Assembly: GCA_033816765.1 (NCBI GenBank)
Contig: CM066293.1
Span: 2,790,001 to 2,854,000 of the forward strand
Direction: 5' to 3'
Origin: Nothopassalora personata
Taxonomy: Eukaryota; Ascomycota; Dothideomycetes; Mycosphaerellales; Mycosphaerellaceae
Length of the DNA: 64,000 nt
Positions 12,771 to 24,081 of this stretch are shown piece after piece. How positions within the stretch are numbered: position 1 is the stretch's first letter; each line of letters starts with the position of its first letter. Below the pieces are notes generated by a model. The model saw only the letters and a list, made by a program, of their open reading frames with translations, searched no databases and was not told the DNA's origin. The position numbers and the translations under genes are program-made.

Positions 12771-13198
12771 CTAGTAGTGAGATCGTAAGAGCTAGCTATC
12801 TCGTAGTGCTACTCTAGAGTATTAGTAAGCTTTAAAAGCTTAGTGTTAGGGTAGGGGCTTTAAAGAAGGTTAAGGTCGTAAAGAGAGAGAGGCTAAAGAA
12901 CCGGCTAATGTGTGTAGTAGTAGTAGATAGATGTGTTAGTAGCTCTAGTAATAGTATTAGTGTTTAAAGAAAAAGAGAGGAAGTAGTAGGTAGAGAGCTA
13001 CGCTTAAGTATGCCTCTTAGCGTATATTCCTATAACCGTTATAAGGTAGTAGCGCCGAGACCGGTCTTATAAGTAGTAAGAGCAGTGCTATTAAGGTTAC
13101 ACTAAAGGTCCGATAACCCTACATATAACCGAAAACTAGTGCTAGTAACCACCTAGGTAAGTATTCGGTAGGGGCATGCTACGCTATTACGTAATCTG

Positions 13199-13224
13199 AT
13201 TTACCGGTCCCGGGACCGGTAAAT
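13199..13224. repeat. 26-bp perfect palindrome (pol/ORF3 boundary, copy 1)
   Basis: ATTTA-CCGGTCCCGGGACCGG-TAAAT reads the same on both strands. It lies between the end of integrase and ORF3. The identical palindrome is at 17,038-17,063, 55,455-55,480 and 59,305-59,330, and a one-mismatch form is in each LTR. Confidence 0.95.
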
Positions 13225-13399
13225 GTAACTCTACTAACTAAGGTCTAACTAAGGTAAGAACACCCTATAAAGTGAAGTCTAGATAACCGAATCGGCTTAA
13301 TAAACTGAAGGGCATGCGTAACACATACCTAAGGGAAGTAAACTCCGTACGCTATTGCTAACTAATTAGTTCTTAGCCTCGATCCTACTAAACTGTAAA

Positions 13400-16300
13400 A
13401 TTTCGGCTATAGAAAGGTTATGAGGCCTAACCTATAGCTTCTTAGATTCCGGTTTAGGATACGATCCCCTTTCGTTAACGCCTACAGGTAGCACGTCTTC
13501 GTCGGCGATAGGCTCGATCTCGTTCAAATTACTGCTACCTTCGCTATTAGCGACTTCTCTCTCCCCTGTTACGAGATCAATCCTATTATCTAGGCCTAGT
13601 ACTCCTATGTTATCCGGGCGAAGCTCTAGAACTGGCTTAAGGTTTTCTCGTGCCTAAATACCCTTTATTAGCGTACTATTAAGTTCCTTAAGAATATAGG
13701 TACTAAATTCCCTAGAGACACTAGACACCCGATATGGACCTTACTATCGGTAACCGATTTTGCGTAAGAAGTTATCCTTGTATAGCTTATCGAATCTTAT
13801 AATAAGGTCGCCCTTCTAGAAACTAATAAAGTTAACATTCCGGTAAGAATTAAAGTAGTCCTTACTAAGTTCTCTTAGTCGCTTCCTTCGAGTATGTAGC
13901 TCTTCTAAACTAAGGTCTCGAGCCTAGAGTTAACGCGTACGTATAGCAAGTAGGTCCTTAGTCGTTCTTACCGATCCCTATTAGTAATTTGCCTACGTCG
14001 GGTACTTAACCTTAATTAGTAGAATCGTACGATAGCTATATAGGACCTAAGCTAGCGTTATTCTAGTAGTACGACAGGTCGTGGTCCTATTAGCCTATAA
14101 CATAGCGGGTACCTATTGCTCCTATCCGCGGTATATGTTCCTTATAAGCTTTACTAACGCTATAAGAATCGGACGGTATCTAGCCTCGACCGGAGCATTA
14201 GACTACGGATAGTACGGTAATATTCGGATCCTTCGAACACTAAGCCCTACGAGTAACCGCTTAACCTTAGCCGCATAAACCGTAGCGTTATTAAGTACAA
14301 TTTTAGCATAGTAGCCGTGCCTATAGAAGATATCTTCGTATAGAAACTTAGTAACCGTCTTAGAGCTAGGAGGTACCCTCGTTACTCTAGCCTCAATCTA
14401 GTTACGAAGTGCTTCGCGCGTAACTAGGAGGTATCTATTTTTATATACCTAGACGGGGTCCGAGTACTACTTCTTACTAACAACCTAAGGGCTCGATAAG
14501 TGAACCTTACTAGCGCGCTAGTTGCCTTCGCAAAACCTATAAGGAGCATAACTTCGAACCTACGTAGAGACATCGGCGAAGTACCCGTCCTAGTAATACT
14601 AATCGGAAATAAGGTTATACACGACCTTAGCGCTACGATAACCGTGTCTTTTATAGCATTCTATAACGATCTCCTTTTAAGCCTTATTATCGTTAATTAT
14701 AAGTTGTAACGGTACTCTTCGGCGCTTCTAAAAGAATAGCAATTAGTCTCGGATAAAGAAGTTAACGCTCTTCTTCACTAGCCGCCGGTACTTAGTACGG
14801 GTAACACTATTAGGCCGGGTCCTACTTTCTATAACCTAAGTAAGCTACTAAGAGCCCTTAGAATATTAGTCCCCGAGATGTCGTGTTTTCTAGATTTTAA
14901 CTGGATAGGTGTCGACCGGCTCCGGGTACCCGAATAGCTTATTATTAATCATCTAGTCGACTTTGTCTTCGTTAGCTTCCCTAGGTTCCTAAGGTGTAGA
15001 GGGCCTACGAGACAGGGCATCTAGGCTAGTGTACCTAGTCCCCGTAACGTGCTTTACTTCGAACGTAAATAGCCTAATCTATACTACCTACCGGGCTATT
15101 GCCGAGTTAGGTAGGTCCGAAGCTGGCCGGTTAAGCTACTATATAAGTGTCTTAGCATTAACCTTAAGGACAAAATTAACGCTAGTAACATATCTCTAGA
15201 TCTTCTTAAGCCCCTTAAGGACCCTAAGGCATTCCCGCTTACTAGCATTATATCTAGATTCTAACGCGTTCTAGATTCCGCTCTTATACCGTACCGGGTA
15301 ACGCCGTCGGGTACTGTCTATTAATTCTTAAGAAACGATACATCCCCATCCAGTGCCGCTAGCATTAACTAAGATAAAGATAGACCTAGTACTAGGTAAG
15401 TAGTAGAGGGTAACTAAGGCTAGAGCCTACATAAGATATCTAGTAACCTCCTCTTTTAAGAACTGCTTATTTTCTATCTAGGTGAACTCGGCGTCCTTCT
15501 TTAGTAGCTTGTACATTAGTCGAGCAATAATAACGAACTAGGGAATCTATATCCGGAAGTACATACATAGCCCTACATAGGTGCGGACCTCCTTAATATA
15601 GGTAGGCGTAGGCTAATCTAGGATCTTAGCTACAACCTTTAGGTTAGGATAGCGACTATCCGGCCTAGTAACGTACCTAATAATCTTAAGCTTTTCGTAT
15701 AACTATTCGGATTTGCCTCTAGTAACTACCGCACTAGCTCTTTCTAGGTTAGTAAGAACTAGATCTAGGGAAACAATATGCTTAACGACCTATTTCCTTA
15801 ACCTAGGCTCTACTTCTACATTCCTATAATCCTTAGTTAGTCCCTTAATACCGATGTTATCGAGAAACGGCTTCGCTCGATACGAGATATAATTAAGTAG
15901 AATCTTTATTACCGTACGCACGAACTAAGTAACTAAATTAGTAGCTCCTTAAGGTAGAGTCGTGTTGCGTACTAGGCTAAGAGGGGTTATAAAGGCTATT
16001 AAGTCCCGGTAGGACTTATCTAAAGTAATCTAATTATAACCTAAAAACAGGTCCATAAGTGAAGCAACTCGGTACCCGGCAAAATCCTCTAAGAAGCTAT
16101 CCGTGTCCGGTGGAATGTTAGCATCGCGTATAGTAACCTCATTTAGGAGTATAGCTAAGTTAATTAACCGATATAGCACATCGCTTCTAGAGGCATTAAC
16201 CTTCTTTACGACTAGGAACTAGCTATTAGAATATGCCCCTTATAAGTATTCTAGGATGTTGTTCTTAATCCGGGCTCTAATTATACGTTCGACAATTGCC

Positions 16301-17750
16301 CTAAGACTTAGGTGCAACCGGATAGGGCGTGCCTACTATAGCCTATAAGGGACCGTGTTAATCTTCTAAGGTAGCATAACGTCGTGCCTAATTTACCTTA
16401 TATAACTAAAATCCTAAGTAAGGACTGCCTCCCGGTTATAGAGCATCTTATCGAATAAGGCCCTTTCTATTAGTAATAGCTTAATGCTAACCTTAATTAA
16501 GGTAAGTCGGTCTAGAGTAATCCGGCTACCTCGCTTAATACTTAAGAATTTCTTAGGTAAGTACTTCCTATCGAACGGACCTTATCCTTTAGGCATCTTA
16601 GATTCTAGGTATAGTGCCCTACGCTTCTATTCTATATCTCCCTTAACTCGTGATTCTAGGCGTTCGTAAACGCTCGCGTCTACTAGCTTCTTCTTATCCG
16701 CCTTACGCTTATATATCGTAAAGACCTACGGTATCCTAATGTTAGCTATATGTTAGCCTACTTATTACTTCCGTGCCTAAGCATTCAATGTAGATTGCCT
16801 TAGGATCTCGGAGGGCTAATCCCCTTAAACTAAATAAACGTTAGTAATAGAATCTCCCTCGAACGCGCCTATTTCAATTTCTATAACTCGTTCCTTTATT
16901 CTAGTAGTCCTAAGCAATCCTAATAAGTAAGCTAAATAGTTGCTAGGCGTTAGAGCCTTGCCGGGTTCCTATAGATACGTCGTGTCTTCCTATAGATACG
17001 TCGTGTCGTAGTCGTATCCGTTTTCCTTACTATAGCTATTTACCGGTCCCGGGACCGGTAAATTAAAGTCCGAGGTTTCTACGAGATAGTGCGAGAACCT
17101 TACTAATTTTATTAAACCCGGCTTTAGTAAATCGGTAGGTTAAGCGCCGTAACTTAACCTACCCTTCTATTTCCCGACACTTTTAACAGTTCTTAAAGGG
17201 TCTTGTACCTATCCGACCTAACTAGGGTAGTAAACATAACACTTTCACCTTTACGGCTAGTAATAGTCCCCTCCTATAAACTATTATCGCAGTTACGGGT
17301 AGTAAGTCGTACCTTACGGGCCTACGGACGTCCTAGGATTGTTAGTGAGTTTAGATCCGAGGAGATAAACATGTCTACTTAGTAGTAAACCCTAAATACC
17401 TAAACATCCAAATTGCCTATAACACCTTTAAACTAGGCCCGCCCTCTAGCACCTCGGAAGGTAAGCTAAGCACTCGACATTACTAGTAACCTAAACCTAT
17501 AAGCGTTCCTCTAGCCGATAATATTCACCTCGGAACCCTTATTAATTAGGCACCTAATCTAGTTCTTATTTATCCTAAACTCCGCTACTACCTAAGGACT
17601 AGGGACTATAGCAAAGTTATTAAGGACACTAGAGAGCCCGATTTTCTTAACGTCCTTATATAGCTTAGTAGTAGGGACCGTACCCTTAGAGTAAAGTATA
17701 GTTAAATACACTCCAACATACTAGGCCTAACTATCTTCGCGGAAGACCTC
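13400..17750 (-). pseudogene. Pol of large gypsy copy 1, RIPed
   Basis: Minus-strand gypsy pol. The aspartic-protease-like segment (KGSEVN motif, where family members have a D-G/S-x-x core) is near 17.5 kb. RT extends to a KEVRTYVGLCMYFRI connection block near 15.6 kb. The RT catalytic motif reads FLDN at 15,856-15,867, while copy 2 keeps FLDD at the matching site; the Asp to Asn change is RIP-type. RNase H includes FILVNASGT near 15.37 kb, and the SLDALSRRP tether is at about 15,001-15,027. Integrase follows to about 13.7 kb. Many in-frame stops make it dead. Confidence 0.75.
17038..17063. repeat. 26-bp perfect palindrome (protease/RT boundary, copy 1)
   Basis: Same 26-base palindrome as at 13,199, here inside pol between the protease and RT domains. 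The pol frame reads through it without a stop (LPVPGPVN-like). Confidence 0.95.
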
Positions 17751-17999
17751 CTTATTATACTTAGGTTCATCTTTATAGGTAACTACTTATCTAGTGCAAA
17801 TCTTAGGGTCCTTTCCTATAAGACGTCGTACTATAGCGAGCTTCTCCTAAAGAGCGGGGGTGTTAGTAACGCGACCGAAGAGGGTAGCCTCGAACTAGCG
17901 ACTATATCGAAACTAATCTTAGGCGTTCACATTAGGAAACGTTATCTAGAGGATCTAATTAATCTAGTAGATAATACCCTCTTCCTTTATAACCGGGCT

Positions 18000-20000
18000 A
18001 TTACTAGCTAAACTATATTGTCGGACGTAGTTATTAATCCTTATAGTCTTAGCATTCTATATACGCTTCCTTTATGCGAAGGGGGCGTTCACGGGACTAA
18101 TAGGTATATCCTTAGGTAGTCCTTTATTAGCATCGTTCCCTAATCTATTTACTTAGGCATTATTTCCCCTTCCTAGGGTTACCCCGGATTTAGCTAATAA
18201 TTGAGTTTTGCTTATTTAAGCACTAACTTCGTTAATTATTTCAACCTCCTACTAGTTAATCTTAGCTTACCGGATCTCCTATTCCAATTGTAGGCGAACT
18301 TTCTTAGTAGCCTTAGCTCGGGCTCGTAGATCCTAGGCTAAGGACCGGGTCCTCGGGTGCGGATTCTTTAGAATGCCTACGGGTGCCTTCCCTTTCACTT
18401 TATTAGACTACATAGGATAGGTAGATACCTCGTTAAGCTCGCCTAAGTTGATCGCCTACTCTACTTTACTTTCTCTAAATAAGACCTAATATATCCTAGT
18501 AGCCTTCTCCGTTTAGCTAGACCGTACGTCCGAAGGGCTATACTCTATTAAATGCCTAAAGTTAGGAGGGGGCTTAGAATAATTAGGAGGCGTGACCTTA
18601 GTTACCCTAGTATAGTCCCTACCTATCTATTACTTACGTAGTGCGGGAATCTTATACTAGTTATTAAACTCGATTGGTCTATAATGTTCTTCGAGTAGAG
18701 GGAGCATATAGAGCAGTTTCGGTTTACTATAGTCCCTCCGAAAGTTGAACTTAGTAGGACGCGGATCGCCTTCTTTCCCTAGATACTACTAGTTATTCGG
18801 GACGAGGTATACGTAGCCCCGGGATATTAAGGACCTTATCGCCCTACAATTACTAGCCTAGTACTTCGAACTGCTACAGTTATAGTAACAACTATCTATC
18901 GCTTTAGACTGTTCGCGATTCTACGATAGGGGACGCTACATTACGTAAACCTATAGTTTAGTATCTAGGTTGTGCCTCTCCGGTTACATAGAGCGTTAAT
19001 TCTCGCTCGGGTAGAAGGCACCCGCGTCCGCGACGCGACCGCGCTAGTATGCACGTATGCTTATTTTAGCTACCTTCTAGATTAGGTTATTATCGATAAC
19101 AGTCCTAGAGGTAGCCTTCTTAAGCATGTTAATCTTAGGCTTAAGGCGCGGCATTTGCTTTACAACTAAGCGGTATAGCTAAGGTAAAGTAAGAGGGAAA
19201 TCTGTATATATAGCTTTCTATCCCTCCTTACTATCTACGATACTAGTAGCTTTATCGAGAATCCTCTAAAAGTCCCTAAACTTCTTAGGTTGCTTTAGGT
19301 AAAGCCCGTAAGCCTTATAGACCGCTTTTACGACTACCTCTAGTAATTCCTAAAGGAGAAGGCGACTCCGGGAGCTATTATCTAAATCCTTAGGTTTAAT
19401 TAGATCACTTAAGGATATAAATAGGCGGATAAATTCCTTTATATCTTGTTCTTTAGGCCTCTTACCTTACTACGCCCTAACAATCTCCTTAAGATATTCC
19501 CGACTCCCTAACATCGAGTAGGCGTTAAACCTTAAGAACTCTAATAAGAACGCCCTCCTAAAACGTGCCTTGTTAGTAAACTACCTAGGTAGTCTTATAA
19601 CTACGCGCCGGATAGTAGTTTCGCAATTGCGCTTAAACCTACCCTAGAAATTATCCTTCTTAATGGATGCCCGAGGCGGATACTAGTCTATTAGGTCGCT
19701 AAACCGCTCCTAGAACTTAGTAGCATTAGTACTATTAAAGAACGGATTCTTAGCACCTCCTAGAGGTAGAAAGCGAGGGCTAGGGTTTTCTATTGCTACT
19801 GCTAATCGTCTAAAGAGGGCAGTTATAGTATCTATTCTAATTGTGCTGTTCGTTCCTACACCTATACCTAAATCAGCGGCGCTAGTTCCGCTTCTCCCTT
19901 TTTTACTAGATTTAGGTGTTTCCCCTTCCTCCGATTCCTCTATCCCCTTATAAGGGACAGAATCCCTATAGACCCCTTCTATTTTCGTAAGGTTTATAGG
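18000..20000 (-). pseudogene. Gag of large gypsy copy 1, RIPed
   Basis: A minus-strand frame with the fungal gypsy Gag pattern: ERFSDLID.YPPRASIKKDN followed by GRFKRNCETTIRRVV near 19.7-19.6 kb, then a helical capsid-like stretch (REYLKEIV, RLFISLSDLIKPKDLDNSS) down to about 19.3 kb. The C-terminal part, to about 18.0 kb, is rich in Lys/Pro. It lies just inside the right LTR, at the 5' end of the element. Stops at Gln/Trp positions are RIP-type. The limits are approximate. Confidence 0.65.
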
Positions 20001-20407
20001 CTGTTCGTAGCCTCTACCTATGTCGGTAAAGGTGCTAAGTTTTTCTAGTAATGTAGCCGTATCTATTATTACGTAGTACTTACTTTAGAATGTACTAATA
20101 CTAGTTGTTACTTAATAGGACCTTGTGACCGTGATTGTTACTAAATACCTTAGACCTTAAGTGTTTTTAACCTTAGTCGACCTTAACCGTGAACCTTAAC
20201 CTTAAACCTTAACCTTAAGTAATAACCTTAACCGTAAACCTTAGACCTTAAACTGTGATTTTGACCTTATAAACTAGATGCTAATACGCTACCGGGTGTA
20301 CACTTAACAACTCCCCTTATTAACTACTAAAATAATGTCTACTAACTACCCTATATAGGCCTGTCCGAGTTGTGGTAGTATAGAGCGGTGCTTACGTAAG
20401 TAGGGGT

Positions 20408-20433
20408 ATTTGCCGGTCCCGGGACCGGGAAAT
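20408..20433. repeat. LTR near-palindrome, copy 1
   Basis: ATTTG-CCGGTCCCGGGACCGG-GAAAT: the same 16-base core as the internal palindromes, with a single G/G mismatch in the arms. Confidence 0.95.
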
Positions 20434-20457
20434 CAGGTCACGTGACGAGTAGCGTAG

Positions 20458-20783
20458 TGTTAGGAACCGCTGTACGTTATCCCAACTGGGCTTGGATCTT
20501 TGCAGTGATGTCTCTGACTCGTTGAGAAGGTAGTGGTCCCAAACAGTATATGGTGTATACTTAAAATGAGTTGAGCACGAAGCTCCTATCTACTCGCTAA
20601 GGAGCGTCGTCTATATAGTGCCATGTCTTGGCGTCGTGTTCGACCGTTCGACCAGGTCGACCGGTCGTCCGGTCGTCTGGTCGTCCGGACTCACGTGACC
20701 TCTGACGTGTCCCCCACGGGCCCACACCGTCATTGGTTCTCCGGTGCTGGATTCCTTCTACCTCGTAGAACTGATCCGTAACA
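20458..20783. mobile_element. Non-RIPed solo LTR with target duplication CGTAG
   Basis: A 326-base insert starting TGTTAGGAACC and ending GATCCGTAACA, flanked by perfect 5-base duplications CGTAG (20,453-20,457 and 20,784-20,788). The interrupted LTR sequence is continuous in the other copies, giving the empty site. It is rich in CA and TG, so it escaped RIP or arrived after it. Internally it has a GGTCGTCCGGTCGTCTGGTC-type short repeat near 20.66 kb. Confidence 0.85.
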
Positions 20784-21035
20784 CGTAGTAGCTAGATAAT
20801 ACAAGAGGATTAGCGGACCCTAAACCCCTATGCCCTCTACTCGAGAGGTATAAATTGAATTGTTGCCTTAATGCTACGCTTACAATGCTTAGCTACGTAT
20901 TATATATCTTAACAGCTATACTAGGTCCTACTAGCTTGCCTAAATGTCTAATTAAACCTAAATGAAATTAGTGCAAGTTGGACCTAAGGGACCCCCTCTA
21001 AACCTAAGGTTAACATAACCTATTAGTTGTTAATA

Positions 21036-21880
21036 GTATCTATCTATTTAGCCTAGAGACCGTACTATCTAAGCTTCTACCTCCTAAGAAGTTAGGCTCC
21101 TTAGTAGTAAGCTTACGGCCTACTTCTAAGTCTTCCGCTAGTAGTAGTATAACCGTACCTAAATAGAGAAAGATAGGGAGGCTTGTTTAAGATGCTATAA
21201 ATAAGAAAGACTATACTAGAGTCCTATACCTTCGAAATAAGGTTAATACCCTAAAGTCCTAAAATACTATCCTTATAACGTAAGTAAATAGCCTTCGCTA
21301 GGCACTATTTAATAAGTAGAAGCGCTATAAGCGTAGTAAGAAGCTATTCAAAGAGATACGCGCTAAAGACGGCTCTACTACTACTTTCTATTCTCTATCT
21401 AAGCTATAGCGAGCTAAGGACCTACTTAAGAAGAAGGAGAAGGATAAGCTTACTACTACTACTAAGAAAGAGGACGATAAGCTATAGCGATACCTTAAGT
21501 AATAACACGCTATAACTATAAAGCAATTATAGGCTATATATAAGTAGCTAAAGGCGAAGGAAAAGAAGGAGAGGCTTACTAAGGAGGCCTATAATAGGGC
21601 AATAGTAAAAGAGGTTACTATAGCCTTAAGACAACTTAATAACACCCTTTAAGATAGTATAAGGAAGTCTAAGAACCCTCTACGGCGTGTTATATCTAAA
21701 TAGCCTTTAGAAGTAGTATATAATATTACTCTAATTAAGAAGGGTAGGACTCTAGTAAAATAGAAACAACAATAGTCTTTAATAGTAAAGCTACCTATTA
21801 GTATATAAGAGTAATACTATTCGATAGAGCGTAATTATAATACTTATTCTTCTTAATATTAGCTTAATCTAACGACTCGT
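21036..21880 (+). pseudogene. C-terminal remnant of a probable Pogo/Fot1 transposase
   Basis: A plus-strand frame, read across RIP stops, begins TVLSKLLPPKKLGSLVVSLR and continues through a highly basic, Gln/Lys-rich coiled-coil tail (KKLFKEIRAKDGSTTT; ALRQLNNTL). This composition and order are typical of the C-terminal end of Fot1/Pogo-type DNA transposases. The DDE catalytic part is absent because the large gypsy copy 1 abuts the fragment at 21,035. No terminal inverted repeat was identified. The family call is inference from composition. Confidence 0.5.
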
Positions 21881-22019
21881 TGTTAAATAACACGGTCGTA
21901 ATATATCAGCTAGAAACACCTCTAGCTGTGCGTAAGGTGGGACCGTGCGGCAGGTGGGGAAGACTTCTAGAGCAAAAAGTTCGTAAGACGCCCTCGGTAG
22001 AGTGTAGGGAAAACATAGT
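21881..22019. other. Transition from RIPed repeat to gene island
   Basis: Sequence changes from TA-rich, CA-poor repeat to normal composition within about 100 bases (around 21.9 kb). Apart from the T-run that would end the tRNA transcript (TTTT on the minus strand at 22,010-22,013), nothing functional is visible. Confidence 0.5.
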
Positions 22020-22118
22020 TGGACGCACGGCGAATCGAACGCCGGACCACCTCTAGCTTAGCCATTATCACAGAATGAAGAATGCTAAAGAGGTATTATA
22101 CCACTAAACCATGCGCCC
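22020..22118 (-). tRNA. tRNA-Ala(AGC) with a 27-nt intron
   Basis: A cloverleaf can be folded on the minus strand. The acceptor stem GGGCGCA/TGCGTCC has discriminator A and includes the G3-U70 wobble pair that is the identity element of alanine tRNAs. A D-arm of the GTTTAGTGGTATAAT type is present. The anticodon stem CCTCT/AGAGG closes a loop with anticodon AGC. A 27-base intron follows the base 3' of the anticodon and contains GCTAA, complementary to TTAGC around the anticodon, as in archaeal/eukaryotic tRNA introns. The T-arm contains GTTCGATTC. One D-stem pair is T-T. A TTTT terminator follows. It sits at the edge of the repeat block. Confidence 0.88.
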
Positions 22119-22524
22119 GTACTGACCTCTGAGCATGTAGATGGTATATAATCACCCTACTTATCCGGCCTTTAGTTGTAGCCATCTCGGCAGTGCCGAG
22201 TCGAGCCATGGCATGCGGTCGGGCCTTGGCTGGAGACATTTCTGCACATTGTCGGAACCTCGAAGCTTATGCCGATCATACAATGACAACGACTGGCATC
22301 TGCAGGAGCCGATGCAAAGCATGTATACGGAGAATGTGAGTACTGACGATCTAGGCTGGTAAACACAAACACCTGGGTGAATCATGGTTTGGGCAGACGC
22401 CATTGGGATCTGGGTCTTCATACGAAGCCGGAGCAGCGACCTCTCCGGCATTTGCGACTGCCTCAGCATGCCTATTGACCTTCTGTATCTTAGCATATGA
22501 CCACATTGACTGACGGAAGATCGT
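22119..22524. other. Intergenic, tRNA-Ala to FAD oxidase
   Basis: About 400 bases of normal composition containing the 3' flank of the FAD oxidase gene. Short overlapping frames on both strands show no recognisable protein. Confidence 0.5.
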
Positions 22525-24081
22525 TCAAAGACGTACCCTTGAAATCTTGAAGCCTCCTGGCATCATGTACTGGAACACGCCCTCAGGATCATACTTCTCT
22601 GCGACCGCTCGAATCTTTGCAAGACTGTCGGACCCATAACCCTCGAGAGGATTCTGGTCTTTGTCTGCATAGTTGAGATAGATCCAAGGATTATCAGCTC
22701 CTATGCTCGCAGCAAAAGACGTAATCTCGTTGCGCAGGAACACCGCTTGCGACTCGAACAGCTCATCTTGCTCTGCATCAGCCCACCTCAGATACGGCTC
22801 GTACATGATTAGGTTCTCCTTGAATCGTTCCAGACCGAGGACGTTACCTCCACGCTCCTCGCTGTGCTTGGCGAAGATTGTCGGAATCGGCTGGTAGAGG
22901 AGGTAAAAAGACCAGTCTCCAGTCGCTTCCGCAGCCAGCTTGTCATTGACTTGCTGAACAACTTCGTTCGCTTTGGTGAGAACGCGCAAATCGTTCTTCG
23001 AGTTGAATACACTGAAAGAGACCCGGGCGCCGGTTGGAGCCTCAAACTCCTCCGCGATTGAGGTCATGTTCCGGAGCGCCGTGCTGTCGGATAGGTTCCC
23101 GGAGATGGCAAGAAACTTGCCAAACGTCTGCGCTGGCAATGCTTTTGTGCCGACTTTAGTATATTCGTAAGCATTCATGAACCCTGGAGTCTTGTCCTTC
23201 GAGAAGATGCTGCTGATCACAATCACAGAGCCATAAGGATCTTCCTCAATTCTGTCCGCGAACCCATGAAGAGCTTCCAGCTGCTGCTCGGCAGTCGAAC
23301 CAGGATATGTTACAACACCCCCGAAGAAGTCTCCGCCTTCGAATGTTTGAATATCGTACCGAGTGACGATGCCGAAGTTGCTGCTTCCGCCTTTCAGAGC
23401 TCGATAAAGATCCGGTCGTTCGTTTTTGCTTGCTGTCACGATGCTTCCGTCAGCAAGCACAAGCTCGAAGCTGAGGACGTTGTCGCAAACCCATCCTTTC
23501 CTCGCAGCGTGATAGGAATTGCCGCCCCCGATCGTGTAGCCGCCAACGCCGACGGTCGCTGATCGAGCTCCAGTAATGGCAACGTCCAGTTTGTCAAGCA
23601 GCTTGTACACGTCACCCCAGCTGGCGCCGGAACCAATCGAGACCGAATTGTTGCCCTTGTGGTATTCAATGTCGGCAATCAATTCCATGTCTATTGTGAC
23701 TCCGTCCTCGATACCGGCCGCCCCGGCCCAAGACGTATGCCCAGCTCCCCGAACGGCGAACTGGCATAATTCAGTCTTGTTGGCTGCGACCAGTGCCAAC
23801 ACGGCACGCGACACCTCTGCTGAATCCTTGGGCCGGAAGAAACATTGTGGTTTTAATTGAGCTGCGGCAGAGAAGTAATTCTGTTCTTGGCTAGTATACG
23901 CTGCAATATCCGACGATATGATACCGTCCTGTAGGCCAGCAGCACTCAATGCTTCGCACTACTACTCAGTCAGCTAAGACAAATCGCCGTAAAGGAGGCG
24001 GCATACACAGAACGATAGCCCGCTGTGATCAGCGTGGACACCAACAGAGGCTAGGGCAGCTGCGAGGAGTAAGCGCCTCAT
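22525..24081 (-). CDS. Secreted BBE-like FAD-linked oxidoreductase
   Basis: A flavoenzyme of the vanillyl-alcohol oxidase / berberine-bridge-enzyme type that oxidises small substrates with covalently bound FAD. Two exons: 24,009-24,081 and 22,525-23,951, joined across a 57-base intron (GTGTAT..GAAG, branch GCTGAC); about 499 residues. Exon 1 gives a signal peptide (MRRLLLAAALASVGVHA), so the protein is probably secreted. Exon 2 opens the FAD-binding PCMH domain: the FAD-linking His lies in AVRGAGHTSWAG, followed by the GVGGYTIGGGNS loop and a KGWVCDNVLSFELVLADGS block. The C-terminus has the BBE-domain NYAD motif in WIYLNYADKDQNPLEGYG. Without the intron there is no ATG for the long frame (it starts at TTG). 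The substrate cannot be told from sequence. Confidence 0.88.

Larger units (their letters stand above)
8997..21035 (-). mobile_element. Large gypsy element, copy 1 (gag-pol-ORF3)
   Basis: A minus-strand LTR retrotransposon. The order along its sense strand is right LTR (20,334-21,035, interrupted), gag (about 20.0-18.0 kb), protease (about 17.6-17.3 kb), RT (about 16.7-15.4 kb), RNase H, integrase (to about 13.7 kb), a third ORF (about 12.8-9.3 kb) and the left LTR (8,997-9,205, truncated). A purine tract (GGGGAGGATA on the minus strand) lies directly upstream of the left LTR, which fits a polypurine primer and confirms orientation. The internal region is about 11.1 kb, long for a gypsy element. 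RIP stops occur throughout. Copy 2 at 44,071-62,970 has the same layout. Confidence 0.8.
20334..21035 (-). repeat. Right LTR of large gypsy copy 1, with an inserted solo LTR
   Basis: Matches the 370-bp LTRs of copy 2 from AATGTCTACT to GTTAATA. It is split at 20,457 by a 326-bp solo LTR plus a 5-base target duplication; removing these leaves about 371 bases. The near-palindrome at 20,408-20,433 lies in its first part. On the element's own strand this is the 5' LTR. Confidence 0.85.

Noticed and set aside
14500..14709. 69-codon plus-strand frame in the large gypsy copy 1
   Set aside because: It is antisense to the integrase region of pol, whose minus-strand frame is recognisable across stops. 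The frame is open only by chance.
22161..22496. Overlapping frames on both strands beside the tRNA
   Set aside because: No conserved motif; they lie in the 3' flank of the FAD oxidase.
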